The notes below the pieces were generated by a model that saw only the letters and a program-made list of their open reading frames with translations, searched no databases and had not been told where the DNA came from. This document shows positions 1-7,079 of a stretch of 28,788 bases of DNA, one piece after another. A program made the translations under genes and the position numbers. The stretch is from an uncultured Oscillospiraceae bacterium (GTDB taxonomy: Bacteria > Bacillota > Clostridia > Oscillospirales > Oscillospiraceae), in NCBI GenBank assembly GCA_910578575.1, contig CAJTQP010000029.1, positions 1 to 28,788 of the forward strand, given 5' to 3'. The number at the start of each line of letters is the position of its first letter. Position 1 is the first letter of the stretch.

Positions 1-68
1 GCATTTGACAAAAAAACAGGGAGAAAAAACTGTCAAGGCAACAAAATCAAAAAAAGCGTAAAAAACGA

Positions 69-97
69 TTGACACGGCGGAGAGAACGTGCTATCTT
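69..97 (+). promoter_or_regulatory. Promoter of the ilv operon leader
   Basis: A consensus -35 box TTGACA (69-74) is separated by exactly 17 nt from a -10 box TATCTT (92-97). Transcription would start near 104, ahead of a G/C-rich hairpin (CGCCCCC at 117-123 with GGGGGCG at 128-134), the leader ORF at 151 and the attenuator at 333. A second TTGACA at 5-10 forms an inverted repeat with TGTCAA at 31-36. That pair has no -10 box at the right spacing and could instead be an upstream regulatory site. Confidence 0.7.
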
Positions 98-150
98 GTT
101 GGAAAAGAAGGAAAGCCGCCCCCCACTGGGGGCGAAGTGAGGCTAGGTTT

Positions 151-297
151 ATGAAACGCTTCTTCGCAGGATACAACAGCATCGTCATTACCAGCATGAT
201 CCTGGGTCTGCCCGTACTGGGCGTAGTCGTACCTGAGATCATGCCAAACGTCGTGTCCAAAAGCGAAGAGGCCGCATTCCATGTAGCCACCCCCTAA
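151..297 (+). CDS. Putative ilv leader peptide (48 aa, Ile/Val/Leu-rich)
   Basis: This small ORF lies between the operon promoter and a strong terminator upstream of ilvB. The ATG at 151 follows a modest Shine-Dalgarno sequence (GTGAGG, 8 nt upstream). In residues 11-35, 14 of 25 residues are Ile, Val or Leu, including IVI, IL, VL and VVV runs, and four of its eight Val codons are GTA. The stop codon lies inside a small hairpin (CCCCCT 290-295 with AGGGGG 303-308), and the terminator begins 36 nt later. This is the layout of a classical amino-acid attenuator, in which stalling on Ile/Val/Leu codons would favour read-through into ilvB. No T-box motif is seen, although T-boxes are the more usual control of such operons in Firmicutes. 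Alternatively it is a small membrane protein, since residues 11-27 are hydrophobic enough for a membrane segment. I do not recognise it as a known family. The leader role is inferred from position and composition. Confidence 0.6.
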   Translation: MKRFFAGYNSIVITSMILGLPVLGVVVPEIMPNVVSKSEEAAFHVATP

Positions 298-332
298 AAC
301 TCAGGGGGCGGAAACGGAACGGAACAAGGACA

Positions 333-384
333 AAAGCTCTTGTGGTTTGACGTTTGGCGCGTGAAAACCACAGGGCTTTTTTGT
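333..384 (+). terminator. Attenuator terminator upstream of ilvB
   Basis: The arms AAAGCTCTTGTGGTTT (333-348) and AAAACCACAGGGCTTT (about 363-378) form a stem of about 15 bp with one bulged T and one G-U pair, around a loop of about 15 nt. A run of six T follows. It lies 36 nt after the leader peptide stop and about 75 nt before ilvB, so it would terminate leader transcripts unless an alternative structure forms. ACAAG (324-328) can pair with CTTGT inside the 5' arm, which is one possible competing structure. Confidence 0.75.
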
Positions 385-456
385 TGCTTCCACAGTTCCC
401 ACACCATCCGTGCAGAGAGCCACAGAGCTTTTCCAAAAAGAAGAGGAGGAAACAGA

Positions 457-2175
457 ATGGAAATGACCGGCGCGAAGATCCTGATGGAGTGCCTGCTGGA
501 GCAGGGGGTCGACCTGGTGTTCGGCTACCCCGGCGGCACCATCCTCAACGTCTATGACGAGCTGTACCGGTACAGAGACCGCATCACCCACATTCTCACC
601 GCCCATGAACAGGGGGCGTCCCACGCCGCCGATGGCTATGCCCGCTCCACCGGCAAGGTGGGCGTGTGCCTGGCCACCTCTGGCCCCGGCGCCACCAACC
701 TGACCACGGGCATCGCCACCGCCTATATGGACTCGTCCCCGGTGGTCTTTATCACCTGCAACGTCAACCAGAACCTCATCGGCAAGGACGCCTTCCAGGA
801 GGTGGACATCACCGGCATCACCATGCCCATCACCAAGTGCACCTATCTGGTCCGGGATGCCGCCTCCCTGGCGGACATCGTCCGGGAGGCCTTCGCCATC
901 GCCCGCAGCGGCCGCCCCGGCCCGGTGCTGGTGGATATCGTCAAGAACGTCACCGCGGAGAAGGCGGAGTATGAGTACCTGCCCAGGGAGAAGCACGCCA
1001 GCTCCGGCCGTCTGGCCGCCCTGATCCGCCGGGCCCGGACCTCCAGCCTGAAAATGCCCGAACCTGACCAGGACGATGTGAACAAGCTGGTGGAGATGAT
1101 CGACCAGGCCAAAAAGCCCATGTTGATCTGCGGCGGCGGCGTGGTTCGCAGCCGGGCCCACCAGGAGTTCCGGGAATTTGCCCGGCGCATCGACGCCCCT
1201 GTGGCTATCACCCTCATGGGGGCCGGCGGCATCGAGGGCCGGGACCCCTTGGCCACCGGGATGATCGGGATGCACGGCTCCAAGGCCTCCAACATGGCCT
1301 GCGACGGCTGCGATCTGCTCATTGCCGTGGGCTGCCGCTTCTCCGACCGGGTGGCCCTGAAGCCTGCCACCTTTGCCAAACAGGCCCAGATCGTCCACAT
1401 CGACATCGACCGGGCGGAGATCAACAAGAACATCCAGACCGACCACCACATCATCGGCAGCGCCCGCCAGGTGCTGGAACTGCTGAATCGGAAGGTCCCC
1501 AAATACGACCACAGCGACTGGAAAAATTATGTGTTCTCCTTCCCCACGGAGACCCGCTACGACGAGACCCCCGGTATCCTCTCCCCCAAGCAGATCTTGG
1601 ATACCATCGCCCGCACCTGCCCCCAGGACACCATTGTGGCCACCGACGTGGGCCAGCACCAGATGTGGGCCATCCAGCACTTCCACTTTGACTACCCCGG
1701 CCAGCTCCTCACCTCCGGCGGCTTCGGCGCCATGGGCTTTGGCCTGGGGGCCGCCATCGGAGCCAAGCTGGGCAACCCTGATAAGACGGTCATCCACATC
1801 ACCGGCGACGGCTCCTTCCGCATGAACTGCAACGAGTTGTCCACCGAGGAGTTCTACAAGGCACCGGTGATCACCGTGGTGATGAACAACCACCGCCTGG
1901 GCATGGTCCGCCAGTGGCAGGAACTCACCTACGACAAGCGCTTCTATCAGACCACCACCGAGCGGGGCCCCGACTTCGTGAAACTGGCCCAGGCCAACGG
2001 CCTGGACGGGGCCACCGTGCGCACCGTGGAGGAGCTGGAGACCGCCATCCAGGCCGCCCTGGAACAGCAGGAGCAGGGCCTGGGCTACGTCATCGACTGC
2101 CAGATCCAGGAAGGCGAGCTGGTGCGGCCTATGGTCAACGGCGGCACCCACATCACCGAGTTCCTGGTGAACTAA
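457..2175 (+). CDS. ilvB: Acetolactate synthase, large catalytic subunit
   Basis: Acetohydroxyacid synthase joins two pyruvates into acetolactate (valine/leucine branch), or pyruvate and 2-ketobutyrate into acetohydroxybutyrate (isoleucine branch). It uses thiamine diphosphate, Mg and FAD in the cytosol. The 572-residue length is normal. The N-terminal ThDP domain carries YPGG and the catalytic glutamate at residue 51 (HEQGASHAADGYAR). The central FAD/transhydrogenase-like domain follows. The C-terminal domain has the ThDP-Mg motif GDGSFRMNCNEL near residue 450. The start at 457 is chosen because GAGGAGGA lies 7-8 nt upstream; longer reading into the attenuator is not supported. ilvN follows after 18 nt, so the two subunits are made together. 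Transcription is probably set by the attenuator in front of it. Confidence 0.97.
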   Translation: MEMTGAKILMECLLEQGVDLVFGYPGGTILNVYDELYRYRDRITHILTAHEQGASHAADGYARSTGKVGVCLATSGPGATNLTTGIATAYMDSSPVVFITCNVNQNLIGKDAFQEVDITGITMPITKCTYLVRDAASLADIVREAFAIARSGRPGPVLVDIVKNVTAEKAEYEYLPREKHASSGRLAALIRRARTSSLKMPEPDQDDVNKLVEMIDQAKKPMLICGGGVVRSRAHQEFREFARRIDAPVAITLMGAGGIEGRDPLATGMIGMHGSKASNMACDGCDLLIAVGCRFSDRVALKPATFAKQAQIVHIDIDRAEINKNIQTDHHIIGSARQVLELLNRKVPKYDHSDWKNYVFSFPTETRYDETPGILSPKQILDTIARTCPQDTIVATDVGQHQMWAIQHFHFDYPGQLLTSGGFGAMGFGLGAAIGAKLGNPDKTVIHITGDGSFRMNCNELSTEEFYKAPVITVVMNNHRLGMVRQWQELTYDKRFYQTTTERGPDFVKLAQANGLDGATVRTVEELETAIQAALEQQEQGLGYVIDCQIQEGELVRPMVNGGTHITEFLVN

Positions 2176-2193
2176 CGAGAGGAGGCAAGCGTA

Positions 2194-2745
2194 ATGGAAG
2201 AAGTGAAACTGCGTACCTTATCGGTGCTGGTGGAGAATGAGTCGGGCGTGTTGTCCCAGATCTCCCGCCTGTTTTCCAGAAAGGGCTTCAACGTGGAGTC
2301 CTTGGCGGTGGGGACCACCGACGACCCCAGCATCTCCCGTATGACCATCGAGGTCATCGCCAACGACAACCACACGGCGCTGATCTGCAACCAGCTGGCC
2401 AAAATGGTCCCTGTGCATTCCGTCAAGCTGCTGGTCCCCAGCCACTCCATCCGCCGGGAGCTGGTGCTCTATAAGGTCCGGGCCAAGTCCAGCGAGGACC
2501 GCAACGAGATCATCCAAATCGCCAACATTTTCCGGGGCGCCATCATCGACGTGTCCAAGGAGACCCTGACCCTCTCCGTCATCGGGGATGAGAAGAAGAC
2601 CGATGCCGTCCAGGAGCTGCTGGAGGGCTTTGGCATCATCGAGCTGGTCCGCACGGGCATGATCGCTCTGGAACGTGGAAAATACACCATCGACGAAGAA
2701 ACCAAGGAAAAAGGAGAATTCAACTATGGCAAAGATGTACTATGA
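2194..2745 (+). CDS. ilvN: Acetolactate synthase, small regulatory subunit
   Basis: This is the regulatory subunit that activates IlvB and usually confers feedback inhibition by valine. An ACT domain occupies about residues 5-80 (starting RTLSVLVENESGVLSQISRL). The C-terminal acetolactate synthase small-subunit domain follows and includes the segment VIGDEKKTDAVQELLEGFGI. At 183 residues it is slightly longer than the common 160-170 form because of a charged C-terminal tail. AGAGGAGG precedes the ATG at good spacing. Its last 20 nt overlap the start of ilvC, and the ilvC ribosome binding site lies inside ilvN, which suggests translational coupling. Confidence 0.95.
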   Translation: MEEVKLRTLSVLVENESGVLSQISRLFSRKGFNVESLAVGTTDDPSISRMTIEVIANDNHTALICNQLAKMVPVHSVKLLVPSHSIRRELVLYKVRAKSSEDRNEIIQIANIFRGAIIDVSKETLTLSVIGDEKKTDAVQELLEGFGIIELVRTGMIALERGKYTIDEETKEKGEFNYGKDVL

Positions 2746-3745
2746 GAAGGACTGTGACCTGAACAAACTGGACGGGAAGAAGATCGCCATCGTGGGCTAC
2801 GGCTCCCAGGGCCATGCCCACGCCCTGAACCTGCGGGACTCCGGCTGCGACGTGATCATCGGCCTGCGCCAGGGTGGCAAGTCCTGGCCTGTGGCGGAGA
2901 AGGACGGCTTTACCGTCATGCCTGTGGCGGAGGCCACCAAGGCTGCGGATATCATCATGATCCTCATCAACGACGAGGCCCAGGCGGAGATGTACGCCAA
3001 GGACATCGCCCCCAACCTCACCGCCGGGAAGGCCATCGCCTTTGCCCACGGTTTCAACATCCGCTATCAGCAGATCACCCCCCCTGCCGACGTGGACGTA
3101 TTCATGGCGGCCCCCAAGGGCCCCGGCCACACCGTGCGCAGCCAGTATGTGGCGGGGAAGGGCGTACCCTGCCTGGTGGCTGTGGAGCAGGACGCCACCG
3201 GCAAGGCTTATGACATCGCCCTGGCTTACATCGCCGGCATCGGCGGCGCCCGCGCCGGTATCATGGAGACCACCTTCCACGACGAGACCGAGACCGACCT
3301 CTTCGGGGAGCAGGCTGTCCTGTGCGGCGGTGTTGTCGAGCTGATGAAGCTGGGCTTCGAGACTTTGGTGGAGGCCGGGTATGAGCCGGAGAACGCCTAT
3401 TTCGAGTGCATCCATGAGATGAAGCTCATCATCGACCTGATCAACAAGGGCGGTGTTGCCATGATGAACTATTCCATTTCCGATACCGCGGAGTATGGCG
3501 AGTATGTCTCCGGCACCCGTGTCCTGCCATACGAGGAGACCAAGGCCAATATGAAGGCGGTGCTCAACGACATCCAGGACGGCACCTTTGCCGGGAAGTG
3601 GATCGCAGAGAACAAGAACGGCCGCACCTTCTTCAACTCCAAGCGGGCCATGCTGGCCAAGCACCAGATGGAGACCGTAGGCGCGGACCTGCGCAAGAAC
3701 ATGCTCTGGGGCGACGATTCTGACCCCGACACCGCATCCAACTAA
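2726..3745 (+). CDS. ilvC: Ketol-acid reductoisomerase, class I
   Basis: It performs the Mg-dependent alkyl shift and NADPH reduction of acetolactate or acetohydroxybutyrate to the dihydroxy acid. The 339-residue length is that of the short class I form. A Rossmann motif VGYGSQGHAHAL lies near residues 22-33, and the cofactor loop GLRQGGKSW keeps the terminal serine typical of NADPH users. The C-terminal helical domain contains the metal-binding motifs DLFGEQAVLCGG and FECIHEMKLIIDLI. The start at 2726 (MAKMYYEKDCD) is preceded by AAGGAG and lies within ilvN. An upstream in-frame ATG at 2675 is internal to ilvN and has no ribosome binding site. NADPH preference is inferred from family knowledge. 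Confidence 0.97.
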   Translation: MAKMYYEKDCDLNKLDGKKIAIVGYGSQGHAHALNLRDSGCDVIIGLRQGGKSWPVAEKDGFTVMPVAEATKAADIIMILINDEAQAEMYAKDIAPNLTAGKAIAFAHGFNIRYQQITPPADVDVFMAAPKGPGHTVRSQYVAGKGVPCLVAVEQDATGKAYDIALAYIAGIGGARAGIMETTFHDETETDLFGEQAVLCGGVVELMKLGFETLVEAGYEPENAYFECIHEMKLIIDLINKGGVAMMNYSISDTAEYGEYVSGTRVLPYEETKANMKAVLNDIQDGTFAGKWIAENKNGRTFFNSKRAMLAKHQMETVGADLRKNMLWGDDSDPDTASN

Positions 3746-3754
3746 ACCCACCCG

Positions 3755-3790
3755 GCCCCGCCGCACCCTCCGGGGGGCGGCGGGGCTTTT
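3755..3790 (+). terminator. GC-rich hairpin between ilvC and ilvD
   Basis: A perfect 10-bp stem (GCCCCGCCGC with GCGGCGGGGC) and 12-nt loop is followed by only four T. It begins 9 nt after the ilvC stop. With such a short T tract it may act as a partial terminator or a 3' stability element, lowering ilvD/ilvE expression relative to ilvBNC. Confidence 0.55.
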
Positions 3791-3820
3791 GGAGAAGATG
3801 AAATACAGGAGGTATCGCGT

Positions 3821-5485
3821 ATGCGTTCTGATGTAGTAACGAAAGGCATTCCCGCCGCCCCCAACCGCTCCCTGCTCTACGCCCTGGGCTATACGGCGGA
3901 GGAGTTGGAGCGGCCCCTCATCGGTGTGGTCTGTTCCTATAATGAGATCGTCCCCGGCCACATGAATCTGGACAAGCTGGCGGAGGCGGTGAAGGCCGGG
4001 GTCCGGGCCGCCGGAGGCACCCCCATCGAGTTCCCCGCCATCGCCGTGTGTGACGGCATCGCCATGGGCCACGTGGGCATGAAATACTCCCTGGTCACCC
4101 GTGACCTCATTGCCGACTCCACCGAGGCCATGGCCATGGCCCACCAGTTCGACGGCCTGGTGATGATCCCCAACTGTGACAAGAACGTCCCCGGCCTGCT
4201 GATGGCGGCGGCACGGGTGAACGTGCCCACCATCTTTGTCTCCGGCGGACCCATGCTGGCGGGCCACTTGAACGACGGCCGCCGCACCTGCCTCAGCCAC
4301 ATGTTTGAGGCCGTGGGGGCCTACCACGCCGGGACTCTGGACGAGGCAGGGGTCCGGGAGTATGAGGAGAACGCCTGCCCCAGCTGCGGCTCCTGCTCTG
4401 GCATGTACACCGCCAACTCCATGAACTGCCTCACCGAGGCCATCGGCATGGCCCTCCCTGGCAACGGCACCATTCCCGCCCCCTACTCCGCCCGGCTGCG
4501 CCTGGCGAAACACGCGGGGATGCAGATCATGGAGCTGGTGACGCGGGACATCAAGCCCCGCGACATCATGACCCCCGCCGCCTTCCACAATGCCGAGACA
4601 GTGGACATGGCTCTGGGTTGCTCCACCAACACCATGCTGCACCTCCCCGCCATCGCCCATGAGGCCGGGGTGGAGCTGGATCTGGATGCCACCAACGCCA
4701 TCAGCGCCAAGACCCCCAACCTCTGCCACCTGGCCCCTGCCGGGGACACCTTCATGGAGGATTTGGAGCGGGCCGGTGGTGTGCTGGCGGTGATGAAGGA
4801 GCTCACCAAAAAGGACCTGCTGGACACCAGCCTCATGACCTGCACCGGCAAGACCCTTGCCGAGAACCTGGAGGGGGTTGTCAACCGGGACGAGAATATC
4901 ATCCGGCCTCTGGAAAACCCCTACTCCCAGAGCGGCGGCATTGCTGTGCTCAAGGGCAACCTGGCCCCCGACGGCTGCGTGGTGAAACAGTCCGCCGTGG
5001 CCCCGGAGATGATGGTCCACCGTGGGCCCGCGCGGGTGTTCAACTCCGAGGACGAGGCCATTGCCCAGATCTACGCCAAGGCCATCCATCCCGGCGATGT
5101 GGTCATCATCCGCTATGAGGGGCCCAAGGGCGGGCCGGGGATGCGAGAGATGCTGAACCCCACCTCCGCCATCTGCGGCATGGGCCTGGGGGAATCCGTG
5201 GCCCTGATTACTGACGGACGCTTCTCCGGGGCCACCCGTGGGGCGGCCATTGGGCACGTGAGCCCGGAAGCTGCCGCCGGGGGGAATATCGCCCTGGTGG
5301 AAGAGGGGGACATGATCGCCATTGACATCCCCAACTGCAAGATCACCTTGGAGGTCAGCGACGAGGAGTTGGCGAAGCGGAGAGCCGCCTGGGTGTGCCC
5401 GGAGCCGAAGATCAAGACGGGGTATCTGGCCCGGTATGCTAAGCTGGTGTCCTCTGCGGACAAGGGCGCGATCCTGAGCATTTGA
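3821..5485 (+). CDS. ilvD: Dihydroxy-acid dehydratase
   Basis: It dehydrates the 2,3-dihydroxy acids made by IlvC to the 2-keto acids of valine, leucine and isoleucine, using an iron-sulfur cluster. The 554-residue length is normal. Conserved cysteines are seen in NCDKN (C119) and CPSCGSCSG (C186, C189, C192), with GALPGNGT-type (MALPGNGT) and GGPGMREML motifs further on. The N-terminal segment reads NEIVPGHMNL, without the PCN cysteine found in another IlvD subgroup, which may mean a different, possibly oxygen-labile cluster type (inference). AGGAGGT lies 7 nt before the ATG. ilvD is separated from ilvC by the hairpin at 3755 and from ilvE by a repeat. Confidence 0.96.
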   Translation: MRSDVVTKGIPAAPNRSLLYALGYTAEELERPLIGVVCSYNEIVPGHMNLDKLAEAVKAGVRAAGGTPIEFPAIAVCDGIAMGHVGMKYSLVTRDLIADSTEAMAMAHQFDGLVMIPNCDKNVPGLLMAAARVNVPTIFVSGGPMLAGHLNDGRRTCLSHMFEAVGAYHAGTLDEAGVREYEENACPSCGSCSGMYTANSMNCLTEAIGMALPGNGTIPAPYSARLRLAKHAGMQIMELVTRDIKPRDIMTPAAFHNAETVDMALGCSTNTMLHLPAIAHEAGVELDLDATNAISAKTPNLCHLAPAGDTFMEDLERAGGVLAVMKELTKKDLLDTSLMTCTGKTLAENLEGVVNRDENIIRPLENPYSQSGGIAVLKGNLAPDGCVVKQSAVAPEMMVHRGPARVFNSEDEAIAQIYAKAIHPGDVVIIRYEGPKGGPGMREMLNPTSAICGMGLGESVALITDGRFSGATRGAAIGHVSPEAAAGGNIALVEEGDMIAIDIPNCKITLEVSDEELAKRRAAWVCPEPKIKTGYLARYAKLVSSADKGAILSI

Positions 5486-5494
5486 CGACAGTTC

Positions 5495-5570
5495 GGTTGG
5501 GCTTCGCCCAAACCCACCAGAGGCTCTGCCTCTGGACTCCGCCACCTTTTGGAAAAGGTGGACGAAAACT
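5495..5570 (-). repeat. Three-hairpin interspersed repeat, copy A
   Basis: Three back-to-back hairpins fill the ilvD-ilvE gap: TTGGGC/GCCCAA (5497-5511), CCAGAGGC/GCCTCTGG (5517-5535) and CCACCTTTT/AAAAGGTGG (5542-5561). On the minus strand it begins AGTTTTCGTCCACCTTTT. The same modules recur on the + strand at 21276-21510, and part of the tag recurs at the pepV 3' end near 22930-22947. It does not encode protein and seems to be a dispersed palindromic element. Confidence 0.75.
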
Positions 5571-5608
5571 CATCTGGCCGTATTAAAAAGTTGAAAGGAT
5601 GATTTCTC

Positions 5609-6673
5609 ATGCTGGATATCAAAGTCACACGAACCACCAGCCCTAAGGCAAAGCCCACGGGGAAGTTGGGCTTTGGCCGGATTTTTACCGACCACATGTT
5701 CCTGATGAACTACACCAGAGGCAAGGGCTGGCATGACCCCCGCATTGAGCCCTACCACGACCTGACCCTCTCTCCCGCCGCCATGGTGTTTCATTACGGC
5801 CAGGAGATGTTCGAGGGCTTGAAGGCCTACAAGGGTGACGACGGCACCAATTACCTCTTCCGTCCCGACATGAATGCCAAGCGCACCAACGACACCAACG
5901 ACCGTCTGTGCATCCCCCAGGTTCCTGTGGAGGACTATGTCCAGGCGGTGAAGGCCATCGTGTCTGTGGACGCGGACTGGATCCCCACGGAGCCCGGCAC
6001 CTCCCTGTATATCCGTCCCTTTATCGTCGCCACGGAGCCCTTCCTGGGGGTGGATGTATCGGAGACCTTCCTGTTTATGATCATCCTCTCTCCCTCCGGG
6101 GCCTATTACGAGAGCGGCCTGGAGCCGGTGGGGATCTGGATCGAGGACGACTATGTCCGGGCTGTCCGGGGCGGCATGGGCTTTGCCAAGACCGGCGGAA
6201 ACTACGCCGCTTCCCTGGCTGCCCAGGTGAAGGCCCACGACGACGGGTATTCCCAGGTGCTGTGGCTGGACGGCGTGGAGCGCAAGTACATTGAGGAAGT
6301 GGGGGCCATGAACATCTTCTTCAAGATCGACGGCAAGATCGTCACCCCCATGCTCAACGGCTCCATCCTCCCCGGCATCACCCGCAACTCCGTGCTGGAG
6401 CTGTGCCGCTCCTGGGGCATGGAGGTAGAGGAACGCAGGGTCTCCGTGGAGGAGCTCATCCAGGCCCAGAAGGACGGGAAACTGGAGGAGTGCTTCGGCA
6501 CCGGGACTGCTGCGGTGATCTCTCCTGTGGGCAAGCTGCGCTATAAGGACGAGGTCATGACCATCGGCGGCGGTGAGATCGGGCCGGTGAGTCAGAAGCT
6601 CTATGATACTGTCACCGGCATCCAGTTGGGTCGTTTGGAGGACCCCTTTGGGTGGCGGGTGGTGGTGGAGTGA
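5609..6673 (+). CDS. ilvE: Branched-chain amino acid aminotransferase
   Basis: This PLP enzyme of fold type IV catalyses the last step, transferring an amino group from glutamate to the keto acids of valine, leucine and isoleucine. It has 354 residues, like the larger BCAT type. The PLP lysine is K194 in GFAKTGGNYAAS, followed by QVLWLDG and YIEEVGAMNIFF, which are signature segments of branched-chain rather than D-amino-acid aminotransferases. GTGTAAVISPVG near the C terminus forms part of the phosphate-binding region. The ATG at 5609 has GAAAGGATGA upstream. It is the last gene of the operon and a strong terminator follows 17 nt downstream. Confidence 0.96.
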   Translation: MLDIKVTRTTSPKAKPTGKLGFGRIFTDHMFLMNYTRGKGWHDPRIEPYHDLTLSPAAMVFHYGQEMFEGLKAYKGDDGTNYLFRPDMNAKRTNDTNDRLCIPQVPVEDYVQAVKAIVSVDADWIPTEPGTSLYIRPFIVATEPFLGVDVSETFLFMIILSPSGAYYESGLEPVGIWIEDDYVRAVRGGMGFAKTGGNYAASLAAQVKAHDDGYSQVLWLDGVERKYIEEVGAMNIFFKIDGKIVTPMLNGSILPGITRNSVLELCRSWGMEVEERRVSVEELIQAQKDGKLEECFGTGTAAVISPVGKLRYKDEVMTIGGGEIGPVSQKLYDTVTGIQLGRLEDPFGWRVVVE

Positions 6674-6689
6674 TTCCCATACCACTGAC

Positions 6690-6726
6690 AAAAGCCCTTA
6701 CCGAGGTGAAATCGGTAAGGGCTTTT
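6690..6726 (+). terminator. Terminator of the ilv operon
   Basis: A perfect 15-bp stem, AAAAGCCCTTACCGA (6690-6704) with TCGGTAAGGGCTTTT (6712-6726), has a 7-nt loop. The flanking A and T runs suggest it can work in both directions, so it could also stop leftward transcripts from the antisense locus at 6775-7047. Confidence 0.9.
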
Positions 6727-6745
6727 GCGCATCGTTTTTTGTGGC

Positions 6746-6775
6746 TTGACAAAGCTCGGTGAAAAAGCGTATAAT
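6746..6775 (+). promoter_or_regulatory. Consensus promoter of a short antisense RNA
   Basis: TTGACA (6746-6751) and TATAAT (6770-6775) are separated by 18 nt. No ORF begins downstream on this strand before the terminator at 6839-6872, so the product is probably a non-coding RNA of about 90 nt. Confidence 0.75.
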
Positions 6776-6781
6776 AAAAAG

Positions 6782-6872
6782 CAGAAGGGCTGCCGGTGTT
6801 ACGGCTTAGCCCCTTAAGAGTGATTATTGGTTTGAATAGAAACCGTCACCGGCCAGGGTGGCGGTTTCTGCC
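6782..6872 (+). ncRNA. Putative antisense antitoxin RNA
   Basis: The predicted transcript from the promoter at 6746 contains a first hairpin (AAGGGCT...AGCCCCTT with inner GCCG/CGGC, about 6785-6815). It ends at a terminator stem GAAACCGTCACC/GGTGGCGGTTTC (6839-6868) followed by TGCCTTTT. It is entirely complementary to the 3' part of the leftward mRNA that starts near 7012. Convergent, 3'-overlapping transcripts with a short RNA from a consensus promoter are the arrangement of type I modules such as TxpA/RatA. The antitoxin role is inferred. Confidence 0.5.
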
Positions 6873-6936
6873 TTTTATCCGTATACTCACGGTAACTCCA
6901 AAGATATGGAACGTGATAGATATAGGCAAAACGCAT
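6814..6936 (-). CDS. Alternative 40-aa ORF in the same antisense locus
   Basis: This ORF starts at an ATG immediately beside the strong Shine-Dalgarno sequence and overlaps the 27-residue ORF in another frame. The product is aromatic and proline-rich (segments MRFAYIYHVPYLW and KPPPWPVTVSI) with no clear membrane helix. It reads through the terminator hairpin arms and ends at 6814. It could be the true product, a decoy frame or nothing at all. It is listed so that both readings are available. Confidence 0.25.
   Translation of the reverse strand: MRFAYIYHVPYLWSYREYTDKRQKPPPWPVTVSIQTNNHS
6846..6929 (-). CDS. Putative type I toxin peptide (27 aa, TTG start)
   Basis: The peptide begins MPISITFHIFGVTVSI and ends in a basic tail, RIKGRNRHPGR, giving a short hydrophobic stretch plus positive end as in many small membrane-acting toxins. 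The TTG start lies 9 nt after the core of a very strong ribosome binding site (GAGAGGAGGTG). The ATG of the alternative frame lies only 2 nt after it, which is too close for efficient initiation. The mRNA is driven by the consensus promoter at 7019-7047 and is overlapped at its 3' end by the antisense RNA. I do not know a named family for this sequence. Which of the two overlapping frames is translated is unresolved. Confidence 0.4.
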   Translation of the reverse strand: MPISITFHIFGVTVSIRIKGRNRHPGR

Positions 6937-7018
6937 CACCTCCTCTCGGAGGATGTAGCTAAGCCGCCCACCGTAGTGGCAATACCCTTCTGACCAGTCC
7001 TTGCGAACCAGCAAGGCC

Positions 7019-7047
7019 AGTATATCTTATGTCACGAAAATTGTCAA
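7019..7047 (-). promoter_or_regulatory. Consensus promoter of the toxin-like mRNA
   Basis: On the minus strand TTGACA (7047-7042) and TATACT (7024-7019) are separated by 17 nt. Transcription would start near 7012 and run left for about 75 nt before the ribosome binding site at about 6938-6948. The promoter overlaps the region in front of the DUF815 gene, which is read the other way. A weaker + strand pair, TTGCGA (7001-7006) and TATCTT (7023-7028), may serve that gene. Confidence 0.7.
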
Positions 7048-7079
7048 TTCCTGAAAAACAAAGAAGGAGTGTTACAAAT

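Noticed and set aside
100..460. T-box riboswitch ahead of ilvB
   Set aside because: I looked for the conserved AGGGTGGNACCGCG antiterminator bulge and did not find it.
301..2151. 616-codon open frame on the minus strand opposite ilvB
   Set aside because: It is a long antisense frame caused by GC-rich codon bias; the + strand frame encodes a complete, motif-bearing IlvB.
2720..5545. 941-codon open frame on the minus strand across ilvC and ilvD
   Set aside because: Low-complexity, His/Gly/Val-rich translation with no domain; a shadow of two well-supported genes.
7029..7079. 17-residue N-terminal extension of the DUF815 ATPase
   Set aside because: No ribosome binding site at 7029 and it overlaps the opposing promoter; AAGGAG supports the start at 7080.
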